From Oscillibacter sp. CAG:241 (GTDB taxonomy: Bacteria; Bacillota; Clostridia; Oscillospirales; Oscillospiraceae), in assembly GCA_000435975.1 (NCBI GenBank), contig FR884134.1, positions 68,686 through 98,496 of the forward strand: 29,811 bases of DNA, in the 5' to 3' direction. A program made the translations under genes and the position numbers. The notes under the pieces were generated by a model. The model did no database searches. It was given only the letters and a program-made list of their open reading frames with translations, and was not told the origin of the DNA. Positions 1 to 7,540 of the stretch are shown here, one piece after another. The first letter of the stretch is position 1; the number at the start of each line of letters is the position of its first letter.

Positions 1-1
1 G

Positions 2-589
2 CCGGCCCCCCCGGACCGCCTGGCCCGGCAGCTTGCCCGGGTATGCCTGCGGCGGGGCTACGCCGGGGCGGCGGCGGACTTTGATCCGCCCGCCCGGCCG
101 GATCGGGCCGCCCTGCTCCAGGCGCTGCTGCCTCTGCTGGCCTCCTGCGGCCGTGCCCTGTACGTTCCGGAGCACTACGCCGCCTGCCACGGAGCCTCCG
201 TGCTGCTGTGTACGGCCCTGTCCGGCGGCACCCTGGAGGGACGGCTGAATCAGGCGGCGGCCCGGTACGGGGCGGAGCATCTGGCTTTGGACCTTCAGCG
301 GCTGGCTATGGACTTTCCCGTGCCCTGCCCCAGCGGTCAGGGCACGGCCCTGACCCGGTCCCAGCTGGCCGCCCTGGCGGCAGGCCGCTCCACCTTCTAT
401 TCCGACGCCCTGTGCGCCCGTTACTTCACCCTGACCCGGGAGGGCCGGACCCACTTCATCCTGTTTGACGACGCACAGACCCTCCGCCGGAAGCTGGCTC
501 TGGCCCGGTCCCAGGGCATCCGGGACGCCCTGGTCATGCTGCCGGAGGTAGAGGACATTCTGGTCCCGCTGTTCGCCGGAGAAGCGTAA
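2..589 (+). CDS. 3' part of a GH18-like protein (partial, probably non-catalytic)
   Basis: The frame is open to the left edge, so the start lies outside the window and about 195 C-terminal residues are visible. I do not recognise the gene firmly. The order of strands recalls the C-terminal half of a glycoside hydrolase 18 / spore YaaH-like TIM barrel: a strand ending in AAADFDPP, a central stretch with LALDLQRLAMDFP, and a final segment YFTLTREGRTHFILFDDAQ followed by a helix like the 'DDxxSLxxKLxLA' end of those enzymes. The acidic DxxDxDxE catalytic motif is not visible; where it should sit the sequence reads DFD. It may therefore be a binding or structural relative, or the assignment may be wrong. 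The gene is very GC-rich with alanine- and leucine-heavy composition. It converges on rpsU, with a perfect hairpin between them. Confidence 0.45.
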   Translation, partial: PAPPDRLARQLARVCLRRGYAGAAADFDPPARPDRAALLQALLPLLASCGRALYVPEHYAACHGASVLLCTALSGGTLEGRLNQAAARYGAEHLALDLQRLAMDFPVPCPSGQGTALTRSQLAALAAGRSTFYSDALCARYFTLTREGRTHFILFDDAQTLRRKLALARSQGIRDALVMLPEVEDILVPLFAGEA

Positions 590-623
590 AGCTCCCGCCA
601 TTTACGGTCCCGCGCGCAGAAAG

Positions 624-657
624 AAAGCGTGCTGAACGCAAACGTTCAGCACGCTTT
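624..657. terminator. Bidirectional hairpin terminator
   Basis: A perfect 15-bp stem (624-638 with 643-657) closes a 4-base CAAA loop. The stem ends are AAA/TTT, so it can end transcription from the plus-strand gene and from rpsU on the minus strand. There is no long U tract. Confidence 0.75.
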
Positions 658-664
658 GAGACGA

Positions 665-850
665 TCAATAATATCTCTTGTTTCTGTTCTTGCGGGCAGC
701 CTCGGACTTCTTGCGGCGCTTGACGCTGGGGCTCTCATAGCACTCTCTTCTCCGCACTTCGGCCAGGACGCCTGCCTTGGCGCAGCTTCTCTTGAAACGC
801 TTCAGAGCGCTGTCCAGGGACTCGCCTTCCTTGACGTGGACTTCGGACAT
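665..850 (-). CDS. rpsU: 30S ribosomal protein S21
   Basis: This 61-residue basic protein begins MSEVHVKEGESLDSALKRFKR, the signature N-terminus of bacterial ribosomal protein S21, and ends in a lysine/arginine-rich tail (VKRRKKSEAARKNRNKRYY). S21 sits on the small-subunit platform and takes part in initiation through contact with the mRNA leader region. Length and composition are normal for Clostridia. A GGAGGGAGG ribosome binding site precedes the start. The gene is alone between a hairpin terminator and leuS, and has its own near-consensus promoter, so it is probably monocistronic. Certainty is high. Confidence 0.97.
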   Translation of the reverse strand: MSEVHVKEGESLDSALKRFKRSCAKAGVLAEVRRRECYESPSVKRRKKSEAARKNRNKRYY

Positions 851-870
851 CTATTTTCCCTCCCTCCGAT

Positions 871-893
871 GTATCCGGCTTCATCCAGGATAC
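871..893 (-). other. Small hairpin in the rpsU leader
   Basis: A 6-bp inverted repeat (871-876 and 888-893, GTATCC/GGATAC) lies in the untranslated leader of rpsU, just before its ribosome binding site. It could be a translational control element for S21, but it is short and could be chance. Confidence 0.3.
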
Positions 894-929
894 TCTTTAA
901 GAGCCATTGGACATGACTTTAACAATAGC

Positions 930-958
930 ATTATACTGTGTACCCTCTGCCTTGTCAA
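930..958 (-). promoter_or_regulatory. rpsU promoter
   Basis: On the minus strand TTGACA (953-958) is followed after exactly 17 bases by TATAAT (930-935), a perfect sigma-A consensus directed at rpsU about 80 bases downstream. Confidence 0.85.
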
Positions 959-991
959 GCCATTTTCCAACATTTTTTATGAAAACGAAAA

Positions 992-3418
992 TTATTTCGC
1001 GGGCTTGACGATGAGGTTCATCAGCTTGTCCTTCACCAGGATGGTCTTGACCACGGTCATGCCCTCGGTGGCCTTTTTCACCTTGTCCAGCTCCATGGCG
1101 GCAGCCATCACGGTGTCCTGTCCGCTGCCGGCGGGGACAGTGACGGCGCCCTTGAGCTTGCCGTTGACCTGGATGGCCATGTCCACATGGGTGTCCACGG
1201 TCTTGGCCTCATCGTAGGTGGGCCAGGGCATCTGCATGGCCATTTTGCCGGTCTTGGCGGCATAGCCGGTAAGCTCCCACATCTCCTCCACCATGTGGGG
1301 CGCGAAGGGGGACAGCAGCAGCATCAGCTGCTCCAGGTCGCCCCGGGTCAGACCGTTGGTATAGAACTCGTTGACCATGGCCATCAGGGCTGCAATGGCG
1401 GTGTTCATCTTCAGGTCGTCGATGTCGGCGGTAACCTTCTTGATGGTCTTGTGGATCAGGGCCTCGTTCTTCTGGGAGAGCTCGTCGCTGTCCTGGGCCA
1501 GGTCCATCAGATTCCAGCAGCGGTCCAGGAACCGCTTGGAGCCCTTCACGGCCTCGTTGGACCAGGTAACGGCCTTCTCAAAGTCGCCGATGAACATAAT
1601 GTGCAGGCGCATGGTATCCGCGCCGTACTGGGCCACGATATCGTTGGGATTCACCACATTGCCCCGGGACTTGGACATTTTCTCGCCGCCCTCGCCCAGG
1701 ATCATGCCGTGGCTGGTGCGCTTGGCATAGGGCTCCTTGGTGGGTACCACACCGATGTCATACAGGAACTTGTGCCAGAACCGGGAATACAGCAGGTGCA
1801 GGGTGGTATGCTCCATGCCGCCGTTGTACCAATCCACAGGGCTCCAGTATTCCAGAGCCTCCTTGCTGGCCAGAGCCTTGTCGTTGTGGGGGTCCATATA
1901 CCGCAGGAAGTACCAGCTGGAGCCGGCCCACTGGGGCATGGTATCCGTTTCCCGCTTGGCGGGGCCGCCGCAGCAGGGGCAGGTTGTGTTGACCCAGTCG
2001 GTCATCTTGCTCAGGGGGCTTTCGCCATCGTCGGTGGGCTCATAGCTGTCCACCTGGGGCAGCACCAGCGGCAGCTGCTCCTCCGGCAGGGCCACCCAGC
2101 CGCACTTGGGGCAGTTCACCAGGGGGATGGGCTCGCCCCAGTACCGCTGGCGGGAGAACACCCAGTCGCGGAGCTTGTAGTTGACCTTCTCCTGGCCGAA
2201 GCCCTGCTCCACCACATACTTCTTCATGGCGGGGATGGCTTCCTTCACGGTCATGCCGTTGAGAAAGCCGGAGTTCACCATGACGGCGCTGTCATCCTTG
2301 GCCACGAAGGCCTCCTTGGTAACGTCGCCGCCCTTGACCACCTCGATGATGGGCAGGCCGAACTTCTTGGCAAACTCCCAGTCGCGCTGGTCGTGGCCGG
2401 GCACGCCCATGACGATGCCGGTGCCGTAGCCCATGAGGACGTAATCGGACACGAACAGGGGCAGGGGCTTGTGGGTCACGGGGTTCATGGCCTCGATGCC
2501 CTCCAGCCGGACGCCGGTCTTTTCCTTGTTCAGCTCGCCCCGCTCAAAGTCGGACTTGTGGGCGGCTTCCTCCTGATAGGCAGCCACGGCGTCCCAGTTC
2601 TTGATCTTGGGCTGCCAGCTCTTCAGCAGGGGATGCTCCGGGGAGATGACCATATAGGTGGTGCCGAACAGGGTATCGGCCCGGGTGGTGTACACGGTGA
2701 CCCGGTCACCGATATTGGTATCGAAGGTAATCTCCGCGCCGGTGGACCGGCCGATCCAGTTGCGCTGCTGGATCTTCACCCGCTCGATATAGTCCACATC
2801 CTCCAGGTCGTCCAGCAGGCGCTGGGCATAGGCGGTAATCTTCAGCATCCACTGGCTCTTTTCCTTGCGGATGACCTCGCTGCCGCAGCGCTCGCAAACG
2901 CCGTTGACCACCTCCTCATTGGCCAGCACGCACTTGCAGCTGGTGCACCAGTTCACAGGCATGGTGGTCTTGTAGGCCAGGCCCTTCTTGAACATCTGCA
3001 AAAAGATCCACTGGGTCCACTTATAGTAGTTGGGGTCCGTGGTGTCCACCACCCGGTCCCAGTCAAAGCCGTAGCCCAGCATTTTCAGCTGGCTGGTGAA
3101 GTTGGCGATATTCTGCCGGGTGACAATGGCAGGATGGATGTGGTTCTTGATGGCGTAGTTCTCCGTGGGCAGGCCGAAGGCATCGAAGCCGATGGGAAAC
3201 AGGACGTTATAGCCCTCCATGCGCTTTTTGCGGGTGACGATGTCCATGGCGGTAAAGGGCCGGGGATGGCCCACATGCAGGCCCTGGCCGGAGGGATAGG
3301 GGAACTCGATGAGCCCATAAAACTTGGGGCGCTTGTCCCCGGTAACGGCGGCATAGGGCTTGGTCTCCTCCCACCGCTTCTGCCACTTTTTCTCAATGGC
3401 GGCAAAATCGTACTTCAT
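992..3418 (-). CDS. leuS: Leucyl-tRNA synthetase
   Basis: Leucyl-tRNA synthetase charges tRNA-Leu with leucine in the cytoplasm. The 808-residue length is normal for bacterial LeuRS. The class I signature HVGH is at residues 48-51 (PYPSGQGLHVGH), and KMSKS is at about 580-584 within GGEKMSKSRGN. Between them lie a zinc-ribbon-like insertion (CTSC...CERC), the editing (CP1) domain with a TRADTLFG motif, and a second CPKC...CPCC pair; the C-terminus carries the anticodon-binding part. The start is set by an AGAAGGAG ribosome binding site about 8 bases upstream. The gene is transcribed away from trpS and is preceded by a T-box leader with its own promoter, so its expression should follow the charging state of tRNA-Leu. 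No sign of damage. Confidence 0.98.
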   Translation of the reverse strand: MKYDFAAIEKKWQKRWEETKPYAAVTGDKRPKFYGLIEFPYPSGQGLHVGHPRPFTAMDIVTRKKRMEGYNVLFPIGFDAFGLPTENYAIKNHIHPAIVTRQNIANFTSQLKMLGYGFDWDRVVDTTDPNYYKWTQWIFLQMFKKGLAYKTTMPVNWCTSCKCVLANEEVVNGVCERCGSEVIRKEKSQWMLKITAYAQRLLDDLEDVDYIERVKIQQRNWIGRSTGAEITFDTNIGDRVTVYTTRADTLFGTTYMVISPEHPLLKSWQPKIKNWDAVAAYQEEAAHKSDFERGELNKEKTGVRLEGIEAMNPVTHKPLPLFVSDYVLMGYGTGIVMGVPGHDQRDWEFAKKFGLPIIEVVKGGDVTKEAFVAKDDSAVMVNSGFLNGMTVKEAIPAMKKYVVEQGFGQEKVNYKLRDWVFSRQRYWGEPIPLVNCPKCGWVALPEEQLPLVLPQVDSYEPTDDGESPLSKMTDWVNTTCPCCGGPAKRETDTMPQWAGSSWYFLRYMDPHNDKALASKEALEYWSPVDWYNGGMEHTTLHLLYSRFWHKFLYDIGVVPTKEPYAKRTSHGMILGEGGEKMSKSRGNVVNPNDIVAQYGADTMRLHIMFIGDFEKAVTWSNEAVKGSKRFLDRCWNLMDLAQDSDELSQKNEALIHKTIKKVTADIDDLKMNTAIAALMAMVNEFYTNGLTRGDLEQLMLLLSPFAPHMVEEMWELTGYAAKTGKMAMQMPWPTYDEAKTVDTHVDMAIQVNGKLKGAVTVPAGSGQDTVMAAAMELDKVKKATEGMTVVKTILVKDKLMNLIVKPAK

Positions 3419-3455
3419 GCTGTTTTCTCCTTCTTATGATGAATTATCAATGACA

Positions 3456-3492
3456 AATAAAAAAGTCCCCGACCGTCTGTGCGGTCAGGGAC
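3456..3492 (-). terminator. Regulated terminator of the leuS T-box
   Basis: On the minus strand a GTCCCTGACCG...CGGTCGGGGAC stem (3465-3492) is followed by a long U tract (plus-strand A run at 3456-3464). It directly abuts the T-box core, the normal arrangement for transcription attenuation. Confidence 0.9.
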
Positions 3493-3725
3493 GTGAAAAC
3501 GTGATACCACCCTGCTTCGGCCGCGGATCGCTCCGCAGTCCTCATAGGCTCCTCCAATAAGGAGCGCCGCCTGTAACGGGGCGCAGCCGTCCCGCCCTGT
3601 TCAGGCGGGAAACTCCGGGGCCAGTACAACGGAACGCCTCCGCCGGCTTGCACCATCCGCCGGCTCTCTGCAGGGGGACCTGTCCCGTCTTTTTCCCTTC
3701 ACGGTCTTTTGCAAAAATCAAGTAC
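3456..3725 (-). promoter_or_regulatory. T-box leader (riboregulator) of leuS
   Basis: The minus-strand leader carries the T-box core GGGTGGTATCACG (3500-3512), the conserved sequence that pairs with the NCCA end of uncharged tRNA, followed directly by a terminator. Upstream is a stem I-like region whose distal part reads GGATGGTGCAAGCC, typical of the stem I apical loops. The likely specifier triplet is CUG (leucine; plus-strand 3622-3624), just before CCCCGGAG; the overlapping triplets UAC and UGG make this assignment uncertain, and leuS downstream decides for leucine. Binding of uncharged tRNA-Leu should favour the antiterminator and allow leuS transcription. Confidence 0.92.
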
Positions 3726-3754
3726 ATTGTAACCGCTGCTTCCCGGTTTGTCAA
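3726..3754 (-). promoter_or_regulatory. Promoter of the leuS T-box leader
   Basis: Minus-strand TTGACA (3749-3754), a 17-base spacer and TACAAT (3726-3731). The predicted start is only a few bases before the T-box stem I, as expected. Confidence 0.85.
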
Positions 3755-3798
3755 CCCCCGCTTTTCCGGGATAATCTGCCTCCCGGCGGCTAAAGATG

Positions 3799-3827
3799 TT
3801 GACGCGGCGGCCCGTTGCGCTTATAAT
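3799..3827 (+). promoter_or_regulatory. trpS promoter
   Basis: TTGACG (3799-3804), a 17-base spacer and TATAAT (3822-3827), pointing at trpS about 50 bases downstream. It stands back to back with the leuS promoter. No T-box is seen on this strand. Confidence 0.85.
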
Positions 3828-3882
3828 AGGTAAAAATCACCCTGGCGGTTTTCCCCGTTTCCCGCCGCGGAAGGAGCGTTAT

Positions 3883-4950
3883 ATGAAACAGATCATTCTT
3901 ACCGGTGACCGGCCCACCGGCCGTCTGCATGTGGGCCACTATGTGGGCTCCCTGAAGGAGCGCGTGGCCCTTCAGAACTCCGGCAAATTCGACGAGATCT
4001 ACATCATGATCGCCGATGCCCAGGCCCTGACCGACAACGCCGAGCACCCGGAGAAGGTCCGCCAGAACATCATGAACGTGGCCCTGGACTATCTGGCCTG
4101 CGGCCTGGACCCGGAAAAGTCCACCATCTTCATCCAGTCCATGGTGCCGGAGCTGACGGAGCTGACCTTCTATTATATGAACCTGGTCACCGTGTCCCGG
4201 GTCCAGCGCAACCCCACCGTGAAGGCGGAGATCCAGATGCGAAACTTCGAGGCCAGCATCCCCGTGGGCTTCTTCTGCTACCCCATCAGCCAAGCGGCGG
4301 ACATTACCGCCTTCCGGGCCACAGCCGTCCCCGTGGGCGAGGATCAGCTGCCTATGCTGGAGCAGTGCAAGGAGATCGTCCACAAGTTCAACGCCGTCTA
4401 CGGCGACACTCTGGTGGACCCCCAGATCATTCTGCCCAAGAATCAGGCGTGCCTGCGCCTGCCGGGCATCGACGGCAAGGCCAAGATGAGCAAGTCCCTG
4501 GGCAACTGCATCTACCTGTCCGACAGTCCCGAGGACATTCGCACCAAGGTCATGTCCATGTTCACCGACCCCACCCACCTGCGCCGGGAGGACCCCGGCC
4601 ACACCGAGGGCAACCCGGTTTTCATCTATCTGGACGCCTTCTGCCGCCCGGAATACTTCCCGGAATTCCTGCCGGAATACAGCGGTCTGGATGAGCTGAA
4701 GGCCCACTATCAGCGTGGCGGCCTGGGCGATGTGAAGGTGAAGAAGTTCCTGAACAACGTTCTCCAGGCAGAGCTGGCTCCCATCCGCCAGCGCCGGGAG
4801 GATTGGGAAAAGCGCCTGCCCGACGTGTATGAGATTCTCCGCACCGGCAGCGAAACGGCCCGCAATACCGCCGCCTCCACCCTTCGCGATGTGCGTCACG
4901 CCATGCGCATTGACTACTTTGAGGACAACAACCTCCTGCGTCAGGACTGA
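3883..4950 (+). CDS. trpS: Tryptophanyl-tRNA synthetase
   Basis: This 355-residue class I synthetase charges tRNA-Trp. The N-terminus reads MKQIILTGDRPTGRLHVGHY, with the HIGH-type HVGH at residues 16-19 in the TGDRPTG form found in one bacterial TrpRS subgroup. KMSKS is at residues 201-205 (KAKMSKSLGN). The Rossmann core carries the tryptophan-pocket region with MIADAQALT and the Y-MN--TVSRVQRNPT segment. I chose the ATG at 3883 because AAGGAG lies 7-12 bases before it; the frame remains open further upstream, but those residues (VALIIGKNHPGG...) do not resemble the family. The gene is monocistronic, with its own promoter and a strong terminator behind it. Confidence 0.97.
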   Translation: MKQIILTGDRPTGRLHVGHYVGSLKERVALQNSGKFDEIYIMIADAQALTDNAEHPEKVRQNIMNVALDYLACGLDPEKSTIFIQSMVPELTELTFYYMNLVTVSRVQRNPTVKAEIQMRNFEASIPVGFFCYPISQAADITAFRATAVPVGEDQLPMLEQCKEIVHKFNAVYGDTLVDPQIILPKNQACLRLPGIDGKAKMSKSLGNCIYLSDSPEDIRTKVMSMFTDPTHLRREDPGHTEGNPVFIYLDAFCRPEYFPEFLPEYSGLDELKAHYQRGGLGDVKVKKFLNNVLQAELAPIRQRREDWEKRLPDVYEILRTGSETARNTAASTLRDVRHAMRIDYFEDNNLLRQD

Positions 4951-4958
4951 ATCGGCAT

Positions 4959-4995
4959 AAAAAATCCTGTCCCCCCAAGGGACAGGATTTTTTTT
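4959..4995. terminator. Bidirectional terminator between trpS and the regulator gene
   Basis: A perfect 15-bp stem (4959-4973 with 4979-4993) has A and T runs at its two ends, so it works for trpS and for the converging minus-strand gene. Confidence 0.92.
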
Positions 4996-5003
4996 GCTCT
5001 GAT

Positions 5004-6098
5004 TTATGCGTCGATGCCGCGGCTGGTAAGATACTTCTTCACCATCAGCGCAACCTTGAAGGTGATGGCATCGTCGAACTCCCGCAGGTCCAGCCCCGTC
5101 AGCTTCTTGATCTTCTCCAGCCGGTACACCAGGGTGTTCCGGTGGACAAACAGCTTCCGGGCAGTCTCGGACACGTTCAGGTTGTTCTCGAAGAACTTGT
5201 AGATGGTGAACAGCGTCTCCTGATCCAGAGCGTCGATGGGGTTCTTTTTGAAAACCTCCTGCAGGAACATCTCGCACAGGGTGGTGGGCAGCTGATAGAT
5301 CAGGCGGCCGATACCCAGGTTCTCATAGTTGATGACATAGCGCTCGGTGTCGAACACCTTGCCCACCTCAATGGCGATCTGGGCCTCCTTATACGCCTTG
5401 GCCAGATCCCGCAGATGCAGTGCCAGGGTGCCGATGCCCACGAACACCACGCTCTCGCCGTCTACCCGCAGGGCCTCCTCAATGGAAGCGGCCACCTTTT
5501 CCAGGTCCTTGCCGCAGGAGTTCTCGGGCATCTGGTGGATCAGGGCCACGTCGTCATCGCCCACGCTGAGGACAAAGTCGTTCTGCCGGTCCGGGAACAT
5601 ATTCTGCACCACGTCCACGGGAATGGCCTCGGACCGATCGTCCACCGGGCGGATGACAAAGACGCCGCGGGGTACCTCTGCCGCCACATGCAGCTCCTTG
5701 GCGCGCATGTAGATGTCACTGATGAGGATGTTATCCGAGATGATGTTCTTGATAAAGGAGCCCTTGTCGTGCTTTTCCTCGTAGTAGACCTTGGCGGCGT
5801 TCAGCGCCACGCAGGCCATGGAGCATACGGTGCGTCCCACGCTGTCGTCTCCGCTGGTGAAAACCGCATAATCAAAGTGGGATCCCCAGCCGGGCATGGC
5901 CTTGAAGGTCTTGCCCTCCATGGTCACGCAGTTGCCTTCCGCCGCCGCGATGGGCTCCACATATTTGGTCCACTTTTTACCGATACCGGTGAGCTCGCTG
6001 CACGCGATCACCGTGCCCTCGGAGTCGATGACGCCGATGGTGCGGTCTGTGGTCTCCTTGAATTGCAGCACAACGTTTTGAAAAATTCTTCCAGACAT
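5004..6098 (-). CDS. PucR/CdaR-family transcriptional regulator
   Basis: A 364-residue probable transcriptional regulator. The C-terminus (about residues 305-335, NNLNVSETARKLFVHRNTLVYRLEKI) is the helix-turn-helix of the PucR/CdaR type (HTH_30), with its typical 'VHRNTLxYRLxKI' recognition helix. The N-terminal 120 residues (TTDRTIGVIDSEGTVIACSELTGIGKKW...) look like a sensory domain of the sugar-diacid or GAF/PAS kind, and the middle resembles the GGDEF-like region common in this family. Such proteins usually sense a small carbon or nitrogen metabolite and activate nearby catabolic genes. Here no catabolic gene is adjacent: trpS converges on it and a pseudouridine synthase lies upstream. 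The ligand and target cannot be told from the sequence. It has its own promoter. Confidence 0.88.
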   Translation of the reverse strand: MSGRIFQNVVLQFKETTDRTIGVIDSEGTVIACSELTGIGKKWTKYVEPIAAAEGNCVTMEGKTFKAMPGWGSHFDYAVFTSGDDSVGRTVCSMACVALNAAKVYYEEKHDKGSFIKNIISDNILISDIYMRAKELHVAAEVPRGVFVIRPVDDRSEAIPVDVVQNMFPDRQNDFVLSVGDDDVALIHQMPENSCGKDLEKVAASIEEALRVDGESVVFVGIGTLALHLRDLAKAYKEAQIAIEVGKVFDTERYVINYENLGIGRLIYQLPTTLCEMFLQEVFKKNPIDALDQETLFTIYKFFENNLNVSETARKLFVHRNTLVYRLEKIKKLTGLDLREFDDAITFKVALMVKKYLTSRGIDA

Positions 6099-6164
6099 TC
6101 TTGTTCCTCCCGCCGATAATTTGGGCTGTGGGTATTTTGTGCAAACTGTCAGGCCGTTACCCCT

Positions 6165-6193
6165 ATTATATCGTCAGAATCACGGATTTGCAA
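6165..6193 (-). promoter_or_regulatory. Promoter of the PucR/CdaR-type regulator
   Basis: Minus-strand TTGCAA (6188-6193), a 17-base spacer and TATAAT (6165-6170), about 67 bases before the start codon. The rest of this AT-rich gap (6099-6257) shows no clear terminator. Confidence 0.7.
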
Positions 6194-6257
6194 GTATTTT
6201 TTTATCTTTTCTACAAATTTCTTTAGGCTTTTTTTGCAGTTATGTCGATAAACACAC

Positions 6258-6965
6258 CTAATGACAGTCAACAAGGGCGTTTTTTTCCTCCGGAGTCAGC
6301 ACACGGAAGGCCCCGGGAGCCAGCTCCGGGTCCAGCCGCAGCGGCCCCATGGACAGCCGCTTCAGGTACGTCACCGGCTTTCCCCGGGCCGCCAGCATCC
6401 GCTTGGCCTGGTGAAACTTTCCCTCCCGCAGGGTCACCAGGGCTTCTCCCGGCGACAGGATCTCCAGTCCGGCGGGCAGGCAGCACAGTCCGTCGCCCAA
6501 GGTCATCCCAGCGGCGAAAGCCGCTGTGTCAGCGGGTTCCAGCGTGCCCTCCACCCGGGCATAGTACACCTTGTCCACATGGGACTTGGGCGAGAGCAGC
6601 CGATGGGCCAGGGCCCCGTCATTGGTCAGCAGCAGCAGGCCCTCCGTGTCCTTGTCCAGACGTCCCACCGGAGACAGGCCCCTTTTCCGAAGCTCAGGCG
6701 GCAGCAGATCCAGCACCGTGCTCTGCCGGCTGTCCTCGGTGGCAGACAATACCCCGGCGGGCTTATGGAGCATGACATAGGTGAAGCGCTCCGTCTCCAC
6801 CGGCTGACCGTCCACGGAGATGGCGGCGGTGTCCGGGTCCAGCTTTTCCTCTGCCGTCCGGGCGGTCACACCGTCTATCCGCACCCGTCCCTGACGCACC
6901 AGGTCCTTTACCTCCCGCCGGGACCATCGACCGGTCCCGGCCAGCACCTTATCCAGACGCTCCAT
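6258..6965 (-). CDS. RsuA/RluB-family RNA pseudouridine synthase
   Basis: A 235-residue pseudouridine synthase that isomerises a uridine in ribosomal RNA. An S4 RNA-binding domain occupies about residues 1-47 (MERLDKVLAGTGRWSRREVKDLVRQGRVRIDG). The catalytic motif GRLDKDTEGLLLLTNDG is at 101-117, with D104 as the catalytic aspartate, preceded by MLHKPAGVLSATED, the usual second motif. The length fits the RsuA (16S U516) / RluB-RluE-like group of Firmicutes rather than the longer RluC/D group. Which rRNA position is modified cannot be decided from sequence alone. A GGGAGG ribosome binding site precedes the ATG. It is divergent from the DUF4830-like gene. Confidence 0.93.
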   Translation of the reverse strand: MERLDKVLAGTGRWSRREVKDLVRQGRVRIDGVTARTAEEKLDPDTAAISVDGQPVETERFTYVMLHKPAGVLSATEDSRQSTVLDLLPPELRKRGLSPVGRLDKDTEGLLLLTNDGALAHRLLSPKSHVDKVYYARVEGTLEPADTAAFAAGMTLGDGLCCLPAGLEILSPGEALVTLREGKFHQAKRMLAARGKPVTYLKRLSMGPLRLDPELAPGAFRVLTPEEKNALVDCH

Positions 6966-7045
6966 ATCCGCACCTCCCGCGATTTCTTCTGTAAGAATAG
7001 CATAGTTCCGGGCAAAATGGAATAAGAAATGTACGAGGTGATGGT

Positions 7046-7498
7046 ATGGTGGTATTTATGAGACGGCGGCAGCTGGCCATGGCCGCTGCCGGGGTCCTGG
7101 CCGCGCTGGCCCTGCTGCTCATCGTCCCCGGCTGCCAGCGGAGCGGCGGCAAGACGGAGCCGGTAAAGGCCGCCGATAACGCCGCTCGGGTGGCGTATCT
7201 GGAGGGGCTGGGGTGGCAGGTGACGCCGGAGCCCCTGGAGACACTGAGCCTCCTGCTGCCGGAGGACCTGTCCGGCCATACGGAGTACACAGCGCTGCAA
7301 AAGGATCTGGGGCTGCCCTTTGACCAGTGCGGCGGCAAGACCGCCACCCGGTATACCTATACGGTGCTGAACTATCCCGATATCCCCCAGGGGGTCCAGG
7401 CCAACCTGTTCGTCTGCGGCGACCAGGTCATAGCCGGGGACATCACATCCCTGGGGCAGGGCGGCTTTCGCCGAAGCCTGCAATTCCCTGAGCAATAG
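7046..7498 (+). CDS. DUF4830-like exported or lipid-anchored protein
   Basis: A 150-residue protein of unknown function. Residues 6-30 form a positively charged, then hydrophobic signal segment (MRRRQLAMAAAGVLAALALLL) ending in VPGC; Cys30 could be lipidated, but proline at -2 makes the lipobox atypical. The mature part (YLEGLGWQVTPEPLE..., YTALQKDLGLPFDQCGGKTATRY, YTVLNYPD, GDITSLGQGGF) matches my recollection of the DUF4830 domain found in many Clostridia. It probably sits outside the membrane. The ATG at 7046 follows GAGGTGAT with good spacing; the next ATG at 7058 is too far from it. It is divergent from the pseudouridine synthase and converges on the MFS gene. Confidence 0.7.
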   Translation: MVVFMRRRQLAMAAAGVLAALALLLIVPGCQRSGGKTEPVKAADNAARVAYLEGLGWQVTPEPLETLSLLLPEDLSGHTEYTALQKDLGLPFDQCGGKTATRYTYTVLNYPDIPQGVQANLFVCGDQVIAGDITSLGQGGFRRSLQFPEQ

Positions 7499-7500
7499 AA

Positions 7501-7526
7501 AAGGGCCTCCCGGCGGGAGGCTCTTT
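7501..7526. terminator. Terminator between the DUF4830-like and MFS genes
   Basis: A GCCTCCC/GGGAGGC stem (7505-7511 with 7515-7521) with a three-base loop follows the stop codon, preceded by AAAAG and followed by TCTTT. It may serve both converging genes. Confidence 0.65.
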
Positions 7527-7540
7527 CCTATTATTTCCGC

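Noticed and set aside
1187..3439. A 750-codon open frame on the plus strand opposite leuS
   Set aside because: Same shadow effect; leuS on the other strand has all synthetase motifs, and this frame has no ribosome binding site or known domain.
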